Shown piece after piece: positions 8,441-15,535 of a stretch of DNA of 21,552 bases. Numbering within the stretch: position 1 is the stretch's first letter; the number at the start of each line of letters is the position of its first letter. The notes below the pieces were generated by a model. The model was not told where the DNA came from, did not search any database, and was given only the letters and a program-made list of their open reading frames with translations. The stretch is from CAYJHC01 sp964370075 (GTDB lineage Bacteria; Bacillota; Clostridia; Peptostreptococcales; Anaerovoracaceae): positions 1 through 21,552 of the forward strand of contig CAYJHC010000028.1 in the NCBI GenBank assembly GCA_964370075.1, given 5' to 3'. The position numbers were made by a program, and so were the translations under genes.

Positions 8441-8995
8441 ATGGATAATAACAAGGTTACCGTAAGGATCATGGGACAAGAGTACACAATTGTTGGAGAT
8501 ACCTCAAAAGATTTAATGCTACAAGTTGCTGCGTATGTAGATGAGGTTATTAAGAATGTTCATTCCCAATGCAAAAAGGGTACTACTTCATCTGTCGCTA
8601 TATTGTCAGCCGTTAATATTGCAGAAGAACTTTTTGACTGTAAAAATGAAATAGTAAAATCTAAATTAGAAATATCTAATATTGAGCAACGAGCTCAGAG
8701 ATTTAGACAACTTTGGGAAGAAGCAAAAAACAACTATGATTCGTATAAAAATGAAAACACTAAAATAATGGATCAAAATCAAGCACTTGTGACACAACTA
8801 AAAGAAGCAAGAGAAATTGCAGAGCAGGCTTTGGCAGAAAATATTAAATCAGAACTTAGCGAAGAAGTCTCTGATGAAGTAAATTCTATTAAAGAAAAGT
8901 ATAAGGACTTAGAAAGCAGTTTCTTTGATCTTCAAATGGAAAATATTAAACTTAAAAGTGAATTAGATAAGCTTAGAATAGAAGAAGAGGAATAG
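8441..8995 (+). CDS. zapA: ZapA-like cell division protein with long coiled-coil tail
   Basis: ZapA binds FtsZ and bundles its filaments. The N-terminal head (about residues 3-45: NKVTVRIMGQEYTIVGD, then LMLQVAAYVDEVI) is the ZapA family domain, followed by the usual SSVAILSAVNIAEEL helix. Most ZapA proteins are about 85-110 residues; this one has 184, with the extra part (about 60-184) predicted by eye to be a charged, heptad-like coiled coil with no Pro or Gly breaks. The Shine-Dalgarno AGGAGGT (8429-8435) overlaps the pheT stop. The location between pheT and mutS2 matches the zapA position in Bacillus, which supports the call. Confidence 0.85.
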   Translation: MDNNKVTVRIMGQEYTIVGDTSKDLMLQVAAYVDEVIKNVHSQCKKGTTSSVAILSAVNIAEELFDCKNEIVKSKLEISNIEQRAQRFRQLWEEAKNNYDSYKNENTKIMDQNQALVTQLKEAREIAEQALAENIKSELSEEVSDEVNSIKEKYKDLESSFFDLQMENIKLKSELDKLRIEEEE

Positions 8996-9008
8996 AAAGA
9001 TACCATTT

Positions 9009-11381
9009 ATGACCGAAAGAACGTTAAGGATATTAGAATACAAAAGAATAATTGATCTCCTTAAGAACCAAGCAGGATCAGAGCTAACTAGGGGAATAAT
9101 CACAGAATTAAAACCCTTTACTAGTGGATTGAAAATCAAAGAGGGTCTTAAAGAAACAACAGAGGGGGTAAGGCTTTTAGTACATAAAGGAGCCTTACCT
9201 CTTGGTAATTTTTATGATATTACATCAGCAGTAGATTTGGCAAGTAAAGGCGGCAGTCTTTCGCCTAAGCAATTATTGCATATTTACTATAACTTAATGA
9301 TAACTAGACAAACGGTAAAATTCATGAAAGAAGATATCCCTGAGTTACCTATTATGGAAGGACTAGTCTCTGCCTTATCAGTACATAAAGATATAGAAGA
9401 GGAAATTGATAAGTGCATATTGTCAGAAGACGAGATATCTGATAATGCTAGCTTAGAACTTAGGAATATCAGAAGATCAATAACAAGAAAAAATGAAGAA
9501 ATAAGAGTAAAACTAAACCAATTAGTGAGCTCTTCGGACAATAAAACGATGTTGCAAGACTCTATTGTAACCATGCGTGATGGACGATATGTAATTCCGG
9601 TAAAAACGGAGCATACAGGTAGGTTCCCAGGAATTGTACATGACCAATCAGCAAAAGGAGCTACTGTATTTATTGAGCCGCAAGCAGTAGTTAATCTGAA
9701 CAACCAACTTAGAGAACTTGAAATTGAAGAAAAGAGAGAGATTGCAAGGATATTAAAAGAGCTAAGCGAAAGAGTTGCTGAAGTCTCTGGGGAACTAAAA
9801 GGGAACTTGAACATCTTAGGAAAGTTAGACTTTTTTATGGCTAAGGCAAAGCTATCTCAAAGTCTAAAATGCGAAGAACCAACAGTAGAAGATGATGGGT
9901 TTGTTGATTTGAAAAATGCTAGACATCCTTTTATACCAGATGATGTAGTTGTCCCTACAAATATCAAACTTGGTGATGATTACAGAACTTTAATTATTAC
10001 TGGGCCTAACACAGGAGGAAAAACTGTAAGTTTAAAAACTGTAGGATTACTTGCTATGATGGCTCAAACAGGTTTGCATATTACAGCAAATCAAGGAAGC
10101 ACACTTCCTATATTTACAAGTATTTATGCAGATATAGGCGATTAACAAAGCATAGAGCAAAGTTTGAGCACGTTTTCATCTCATATGACGAATATAATTG
10201 ATATAGTAAAAAATTGCAACTCAAAATCTTTAGTGTTGTTAGATGAATTAGGTGCAGGTACTGACCCTATGGAAGGAGCAGCTCTTGCAATTTCTATTTT
10301 GGAACACATGTATGAAAAGGGTGCTTTGATTTTAGCAACAACTCACTATACTGAACTGAAAAAATATGCAATATCAACCAAGGGTATAGAGAATGCTTCA
10401 ATGGAATTTAATGTAGAAACATTAAGCCCAACTTACAAACTTGTGATAGGTATACCAGGTAAGTCTAATGCTTTTGACATTTCTGAAAAGTTAGGATTAG
10501 AGAATTCAATAATTGAGGAAGCAAGGAAGTTGTTAAGTTCAGATGCCCTTAAGTTTGAAGAAGTGGTGTCGGCAATAGAAGAAGATAAGAAAAAGGCAGA
10601 AGAAGAACGAGATCAAGCTATTGTGATAAATATTGCCATGAAAAAACAGGAAGAAGAAGCTAAAAAGAAATTAGAAGAGGCTAATAGAGATAGAGATAGA
10701 ATTATAAATAAGGCTAAAGAAGAGGCTAGAGAACTGATTGAAGAAGCAAAAGACCTTTCGAGGCAAGTTCAGGAAGAACTTAAAGAGTTAAATAGAATTG
10801 AAAGCCTTGGAGAAAGAAATAAAAAGTTAGATGAAAACAAAAAGAGAATAAAAGATGCAGCTGGAAGATATAGAGAGAAAATAATTAAAGAAGTAAATGA
10901 TAATCCGGTAACATTGGATCAAGTAAAAGTTGGAGATAAAGTAAAGGTTTTAACTTTAGATCAAAACGGAGAGGTCATTGGCCTTCCTAATAATAAAGGT
11001 GCTATAATGGTTCAAGTTGGGATAATGAAAATTAAAGTGAATTTTCAAGATCTTAAACTGATTAATCAAGGAAAACCTAAAAAAAAGAAGAGCGCTTCTA
11101 AAGCTGCATATGGTGGAATTTATAAAAGCAAAGCAAAAAATATTATGCCTACAATAAATGTAAGAGGACAAAGGCTTGAAGATGCTATAGAAAATGTGAG
11201 TAAACATCTAGATGATGCTTCAATTGCTGGTCTAGAAGAAGTGACAATTATTCATGGCAGAGGAGAGGGAATCCTGAAAAAGGGAATACATGAAATGTTG
11301 AAAAATAAAAAAGAAATTAAATCATATAGGCCAGGTCAATTTAACGAAGGTGGAGATGGAGTTACAATAGTTAAACTATAG
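9009..11381 (+). pseudogene. mutS2: MutS2 (endonuclease/ribosome rescue ATPase) interrupted by one in-frame stop
   Basis: This is a MutS2 homologue of 790 codons with a TAA at codon 379 (10143-10145). MutS2 is an ABC-type ATPase with a C-terminal Smr nuclease domain, known from suppression of homologous recombination and, in Bacillus, from splitting collided ribosomes. The 5' part (codons 1-378) holds the core and clamp regions and Walker A, TGPNTGGKT (332-340). The 3' part continues in the same frame with QSIEQSLSTFSSHM, Walker B (LVLLDELGAGTDP), the ATPase H-loop (TTHYTELK), a long coiled coil, a KOW-like segment and a Smr domain with HGRGEGILKKGI. The stop replaces the glutamate of the conserved ADIGDEQSIEQ motif, as a single G-to-T change would. 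A TTG at 10164 could restart translation but has no good Shine-Dalgarno. Causes could be a real mutation, a sequencing error or readthrough. Confidence 0.85.
10143..10145 (+). other. Premature TAA codon in mutS2
   Basis: The codon lies between GAT (Asp) and CAA (Gln) in the family motif ADIGD-E-QSIEQ, where MutS proteins have Glu. Reading through it leaves one continuous MutS2 frame on both sides, with no other stop or shift. Neighbouring genes (ftsW-like, ftsZ, the methyltransferase, pheS) end in TAA, so TAA is a normal stop codon in this organism. Confidence 0.9.
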
Positions 11382-11390
11382 GAGGTAGAC

Positions 11391-13106
11391 GTGAAAGATT
11401 ATAAAGAAATAATTGCAGAAGTTATTTCAGAGGAAGTTTCTGAATTGACTAAAGATGAGATTAGAGAATTGATAGAAGTTCCATCAGATGAATCTATGGG
11501 AGATTATGCTTTTCCATGCTTTAAACTAGCTAAGATTTTTAGAAAAGCCCCTCCGATGATTGCAGAAGATATTACGGAAAAAATAAAATGTAACAAGGTT
11601 TTTGAAAAAGCAGAAAATGTAAATGCTTATGTAAATATGTATATAAAGAAGGAAACCCTAGTTGAAATGGTTCTTTCTGAAGTGAATAGCCTTGGAGAAG
11701 ACTATGGAAAAAGTAATATTGGTCAGGGCAAAAAGGTTATCGTAGAATTTTCTTCACCTAATATTGCCAAGCCTTTTCACATTGGACATATAAGGAGTAC
11801 AGTAATTGGTAACTCAATTTATAAAATATTTGATGCACTAGGTTATGATACTGTTAGGATTAACCACTTGGGAGATTATGGTACTCAATTTGGGAAAATG
11901 ATTTGTGCATACCGACGATGGGGAAATAGGGAAGACGTAATTAAAGAGCCAATAAAAACATTACTTTCATACTACACTAAATTCCATATTGAAGCTGAAA
12001 AAGACGATTCGCTAAATGATGAGGCTAGAGAAATATTTAAAAACCTAGAAAATGGAAGTCCAGAAGAAGTCGAATTGTGGCAGTGGTTTAGAGATGAAAG
12101 CCTAAAAGAATTTGGAAGAGTATATGATATGCTTGGCATTTCATTTGATTCCTATGCAGGAGAGAGCTTTTACTCTGACAAAATGGGAAGAATCCTTCAG
12201 GAATTGGAAGATAGAAACTTATTAGTAGAATCAGAAGGGGCTCAAATTGTAGATTTAGAGGCTAGTGGAATGCCGCCAGCTTTAGTTAGAAAAAAAGATG
12301 GATCCACACTTTATATTACAAGAGATATTGCGGCAGCTGTATATAGAAAAGAGCACTATGATTTTCACAAAAATATATATGTAGTAGCATCTCAGCAAAA
12401 TCTTCATTTTCAACAACTTATTGAAATAGTAAACTTACTTGGATATGATTTGGGTAAGGACTGTAGGCACATACCTTTTGGATTAGTAAGTTTAGAAGAT
12501 GGCACTATGTCTACCAGAGAAGGTAGGGTTGTTTTCCTTGAAGATGTGCTTAATAAGGCGGTAGAAAAAACTAAGGAAGTAATAATTGAAAAGAATGTTC
12601 TTGCAGATAATATAGATAAGACAGCAGCAGAAGTTGGTATAGGAGCTGTTATTTTTCAAGAGCTTTCTAATAATAGAATTAAAGACTATGTGTTTAACTG
12701 GGATAAGGTGCTTAATTTTGAAGGAGAAACTGGACCCTATGTTCAATATACCCATGCAAGGGCAGCTAGTGTATTAAGGAAAGCAGATTCTAAAGACATA
12801 GAAATAGCAAAGACTGGTAAAATAGACTTAGAATTTGTTGGAACCGAGAGAGCATTTGAGCTTGCAAAACTAATTTATAAGTTCCCAGAAGTAGTAGTTG
12901 AAGCAGGAGAAAGATGTGAACCGTCTATAGTTACACGACATATTGTTGATGTGGCACAAGGGTTCAATAGGTTTTATCATGATGAACATATCCTTGTTGA
13001 AAGCAAAGAGGAGAGAATTGCAAAGATTGCTTTAGTCATGGCGGCAAAGCATACTATAAAAAACGGGCTTGCATTACTTGGGATTAAAGCACCAGAGAAA
13101 ATGTAA
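11391..13106 (+). CDS. argS: Arginine-tRNA ligase
   Basis: ArgS is the class I synthetase that charges tRNA-Arg. The 571 residues begin with the ArgRS-specific N-terminal domain (about 1-100). The catalytic core has SSPNIAKPFHIGHIRST with HIGH at 130-133, NHLGDYGTQFG (158-168) and a KMSKS-equivalent loop MSTREG (373-378). The C-terminal DALR anticodon-binding domain starts near ETGPYVQYTHARA. It starts at GTG 11391, supported by AGGAGGT (11380-11386), which overlaps the mutS2 TAG stop, so argS translation is coupled to the end of mutS2. This matters because the stop inside mutS2 could reduce argS expression through polarity. Confidence 0.97.
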   Translation: MKDYKEIIAEVISEEVSELTKDEIRELIEVPSDESMGDYAFPCFKLAKIFRKAPPMIAEDITEKIKCNKVFEKAENVNAYVNMYIKKETLVEMVLSEVNSLGEDYGKSNIGQGKKVIVEFSSPNIAKPFHIGHIRSTVIGNSIYKIFDALGYDTVRINHLGDYGTQFGKMICAYRRWGNREDVIKEPIKTLLSYYTKFHIEAEKDDSLNDEAREIFKNLENGSPEEVELWQWFRDESLKEFGRVYDMLGISFDSYAGESFYSDKMGRILQELEDRNLLVESEGAQIVDLEASGMPPALVRKKDGSTLYITRDIAAAVYRKEHYDFHKNIYVVASQQNLHFQQLIEIVNLLGYDLGKDCRHIPFGLVSLEDGTMSTREGRVVFLEDVLNKAVEKTKEVIIEKNVLADNIDKTAAEVGIGAVIFQELSNNRIKDYVFNWDKVLNFEGETGPYVQYTHARAASVLRKADSKDIEIAKTGKIDLEFVGTERAFELAKLIYKFPEVVVEAGERCEPSIVTRHIVDVAQGFNRFYHDEHILVESKEERIAKIALVMAAKHTIKNGLALLGIKAPEKM

Positions 13107-13177
13107 TTGCATAACTATACTAAATATAAGCGAGGAGTATGGGTTTGCACGATGTATCTGTTTAGGCAATTAATGAT

Positions 13178-13207
13178 TTGAGGTATTTTGATAAACGCAA
13201 ATAAAAT
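13178..13207 (+). promoter_or_regulatory. Possible promoter of the radical SAM gene
   Basis: TTGAGG (13178-13183) and TAAAAT (13202-13207) are separated by 18 bases, a moderate sigma-A-type match. It lies in the 135-base gap between argS and the radical SAM gene, about 35 bases before the start codon. No clear terminator is seen after argS, so readthrough from upstream is also possible. Confidence 0.4.
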
Positions 13208-13241
13208 AAGCAAAAAATAAAGTTTTGATGGAGGAAAACAA

Positions 13242-14114
13242 ATGAGATACGAAGGAAGTATTTATAGGCCACCTAGTGAGGCTAGAAGTTTAATTTTGCA
13301 AATCACAATTGGATGTGCCCATAATGAATGTACTTTTTGTAGTATGTTTAAAGATAAGCAGTTTAGAATTAGAAATCCAAAAGAAGTTATAGAAGATCTA
13401 GATGATGCGAGAAAGAGATATAGACATATTGATAAAATTTTCCTTGCAGATGGGGATGCTCTATGCTTATCAAATGATAAGCTTTTGCCAATTCTAAGCC
13501 ATATAAAACAGGTGTTTCCAGAGTGTAAAAGAGTTGGGATTTATGGAAGTCCTCATGATGCACTTAGAAAAACTAAGGAAGAACTTATTGAACTTAGAGA
13601 AGCTGGCTTGGGAATTGTCTACATAGGTGCTGAATCTGGCTCAGAAGAAGTTCTTAAAAGAATAAAAAAAGGAGTTACTGGAGATCAGCTAATTGAAGGA
13701 GTTAGAAAAATTGAGAGCGCAGGAATAGCTGCTTCGGTTACTTTTATTTCAGGAATGGGAGGAAAGGAGCTTTGGGAAGAACATGCTATAGAAACAGGCA
13801 AAATGATTTCCAAAATGGAGGCTAGCTATGTGAGCTTGTTAACGTTAATGCTAGAACCAGTAACTGAAATTTATAAGCAAATAAAAAGTGGAGAGTTTGA
13901 ATTGTTGTCACCAGAAGAAATAATTGTCGAAACTGCTTTGCTGCTAGATAATATTAATCTTGCAAAAGACTGCGTATTTAGAAGTAATCATGCTTCCAAC
14001 TATATTGCGTTAAAAGGAACTCTTCCAGGGGATATTGGGATGATGAAAAAAGAACTTGAAGAGGTTATGGACGATTTAGATTTACTTAAAGATGAAAGGT
14101 TTAGAAGGCTGTAG
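13242..14114 (+). CDS. Radical SAM protein of unknown substrate
   Basis: This 290-residue protein has an N-terminal radical SAM domain. The cluster-binding cysteines are C25, C30 and C33 in GCAHNECTFC, a CX4CX2C variant of the usual CX3CX2C motif. Further radical SAM features are IFLADGDAL (strand 2 region), GIYGSPHDAL, and the glycine-rich AdoMet stretch GIVYIGAESGSEEVLKRI followed by TFISGMGG. It resembles the small COG1032/Elp3-like group found in anaerobes and has no B12-binding domain or C-terminal TRAM domain. The start ATG has a good ribosome binding site (GGAGGA). No maturation target or peptide gene lies next to it, so I cannot infer its reaction. Confidence 0.85.
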   Translation: MRYEGSIYRPPSEARSLILQITIGCAHNECTFCSMFKDKQFRIRNPKEVIEDLDDARKRYRHIDKIFLADGDALCLSNDKLLPILSHIKQVFPECKRVGIYGSPHDALRKTKEELIELREAGLGIVYIGAESGSEEVLKRIKKGVTGDQLIEGVRKIESAGIAASVTFISGMGGKELWEEHAIETGKMISKMEASYVSLLTLMLEPVTEIYKQIKSGEFELLSPEEIIVETALLLDNINLAKDCVFRSNHASNYIALKGTLPGDIGMMKKELEEVMDDLDLLKDERFRRL

Positions 14115-14203
14115 AATATAAAGAGAAATTACAAAAAAATAGAGTACTAAAAGGATAGTGCATAATTTTTAGTTGCTATATAATGAAGGTATAGGTGAAT
14201 ATT

Positions 14204-15358
14204 ATGAATGATATTACAAAAAGAGAAGATCGAATTGGTATGTATTTGGTTCACAAGTTAAAACCATATGTGTTTGCTGAATTTTCTGAAGAGTACATAA
14301 AAAAAATTAAGGCTCCTGACTCAATTAAAGGAGTTCCTATCCCACTTAGAAAAGAAGATTTGCAAAAATTTGCTGGCGGAGCTGGAGTTTCAGGAAATAT
14401 AATTGCAGAGAATATGGCTTTTGTTATGGGTTGCGACCCTAAATTTAAATATACAACCCAATATAGAGAATTCCTTTTGAAGGTATTTAATTATAAAATT
14501 TATGAAGGCATGCTAAAGAAAGGTCGAGATGCAGCAGAAAATGAGGATTTTATTTATGCATGCATACAGTTTAGAGCTACATTAGTAATGAAACCAGATT
14601 ATCTGCATGGCATGTATAGTTATGCCAGAGTGTGTAGAGAAATGTACATGGGAAGCGATGATCCTGAATATGTTGGTAGGTTTAAGGCGGAATCCCTAGA
14701 ATTTTTTGAATTAATTACAGAAATTCATCCTAGATTTGCACAATCGTATTATTATTTAGGCTATGCATATTTAAACATGGGGTTATATGGAAAAGCAAAT
14801 GCGGCTTGGAGAATGTTTCTAAAGAAAAGTAGAAATTCTAAGGATGTGAAGGAAATAAAAGAAAGGCTTAATCAAATAAAAGAGCCTATGGAAATTGAGG
14901 AAGGTTGCAATTTAGTTTTAAGAGGGAGCTACTCTCAAGGAAAAGAAGTATTAGAAAAATATTTAGATAGTCAATTCAAAACATGGTGGCCTCTTCACTA
15001 TTATCTAGGAGTGATTTATAGCCAGGAAGGAAAAGAAAAAGAGGCTATTACCTCATTTGAAACTGTGTTATCTAAGAATCCTGCTCACCTTGAAACGATG
15101 GAAGAACTAGTTGCAATTTATTCTACTTTAGAAAATAAAGAAAAGGCTGAAAAATACAAAAAGAAGATTGAGATTGTAAAAAGAGATTTGGTGTCAATCG
15201 AAGAAAGTAGAGAAACTAGCCTTGAGAAGAAGCGGGGAAAAAGTTTGGATACGAATAAAATAGTAGAGGAAAAAGCTGAAAGTAAAATAACCGCTGCTGA
15301 AAAAAATAAAGAAAATAAAAAGGAAAGTAAAGAAAAAAGATTTAAAAAATTAAACTAA
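14204..15358 (+). CDS. TPR-repeat protein, function unknown
   Basis: This is a 384-residue, apparently soluble cytoplasmic protein with no signal peptide or membrane helix. The N-terminal 95 residues form a domain I do not recognise. Tetratricopeptide-like helical pairs follow at about 103-136 (ACIQFRATLVMKPDYLHGM), 178-211 (AQSYYYLGYAYLNMGLYGKA), 262-296 (WPLHYYLGVIYSQEGKEKEA) and 297-325. The last 60 residues are a Lys/Glu-rich low-complexity tail. TPRs usually serve as protein-binding scaffolds. I chose the ATG at 14204, 6 bases after AGGTG; a GTG at 14195 in the same frame is an alternative. A TATAAT at 14179-14184 may be a -10, but no convincing -35 goes with it. The gene is followed by a terminator. 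Confidence 0.75.
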   Translation: MNDITKREDRIGMYLVHKLKPYVFAEFSEEYIKKIKAPDSIKGVPIPLRKEDLQKFAGGAGVSGNIIAENMAFVMGCDPKFKYTTQYREFLLKVFNYKIYEGMLKKGRDAAENEDFIYACIQFRATLVMKPDYLHGMYSYARVCREMYMGSDDPEYVGRFKAESLEFFELITEIHPRFAQSYYYLGYAYLNMGLYGKANAAWRMFLKKSRNSKDVKEIKERLNQIKEPMEIEEGCNLVLRGSYSQGKEVLEKYLDSQFKTWWPLHYYLGVIYSQEGKEKEAITSFETVLSKNPAHLETMEELVAIYSTLENKEKAEKYKKKIEIVKRDLVSIEESRETSLEKKRGKSLDTNKIVEEKAESKITAAEKNKENKKESKEKRFKKLN

Positions 15359-15369
15359 TTAGATAACTA

Positions 15370-15410
15370 AGGAGTTCCGGCAGCACTCTTGCTAAGAGAA
15401 CTCCTTTTTT
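15370..15410 (+). terminator. Terminator after the TPR gene
   Basis: The outer stem AGGAGTTC (15370-15377) pairs with GAACTCCT (15398-15405) and is followed by T (15405-15410). Inside it, CTCTT (15386-15390) can pair with AAGAG (15394-15398) around a three-base loop. It separates the TPR gene from the surface module. Confidence 0.8.
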
Positions 15411-15456
15411 AATTGTATAATTTTGTTGCATTTTGATATTTTTGAGTAATTTTTCA

Positions 15457-15485
15457 TTGACAATTTTGAAAAGTATGGTTAATAT
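15457..15485 (+). promoter_or_regulatory. Near-consensus sigma-A promoter of the surface module
   Basis: TTGACA (15457-15462), a 17-base spacer and TAATAT (15480-15485) form a very good vegetative promoter, about 50 bases before the glucosaminidase start. The block from the spacer end through the -10 (ATGGT-TAATATATAA) closely resembles the promoter at 21520-21548. Confidence 0.8.
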
Positions 15486-15535
15486 ATAAAAGAGGAGACA
15501 TCTAGGTTTTAACAAACTTGGAAGGAGAGATAAAT

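Noticed and set aside
9287..9814. 175-codon open frame antisense to the 5' half of mutS2
   Set aside because: Ser- and Leu-rich translation is typical of the complement of a Lys/Glu-rich gene; the sense strand is clearly MutS2.
10143..10145. Stop-codon reassignment of TAA
   Set aside because: Several neighbouring genes, including ftsZ and pheS, end at TAA exactly where their families end, so TAA works as stop here.
9009..11381. Two separate functional genes, or a split MutS2 system by design
   Set aside because: The break is one stop codon in unbroken frame within a conserved motif, with no Shine-Dalgarno for the second half; interruption of one gene is simpler.
13107..13241. tRNA or small RNA gene in the argS-radical SAM gap
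   Set aside because: No cloverleaf, TTCRA-type arm or stable hairpin could be found by eye.
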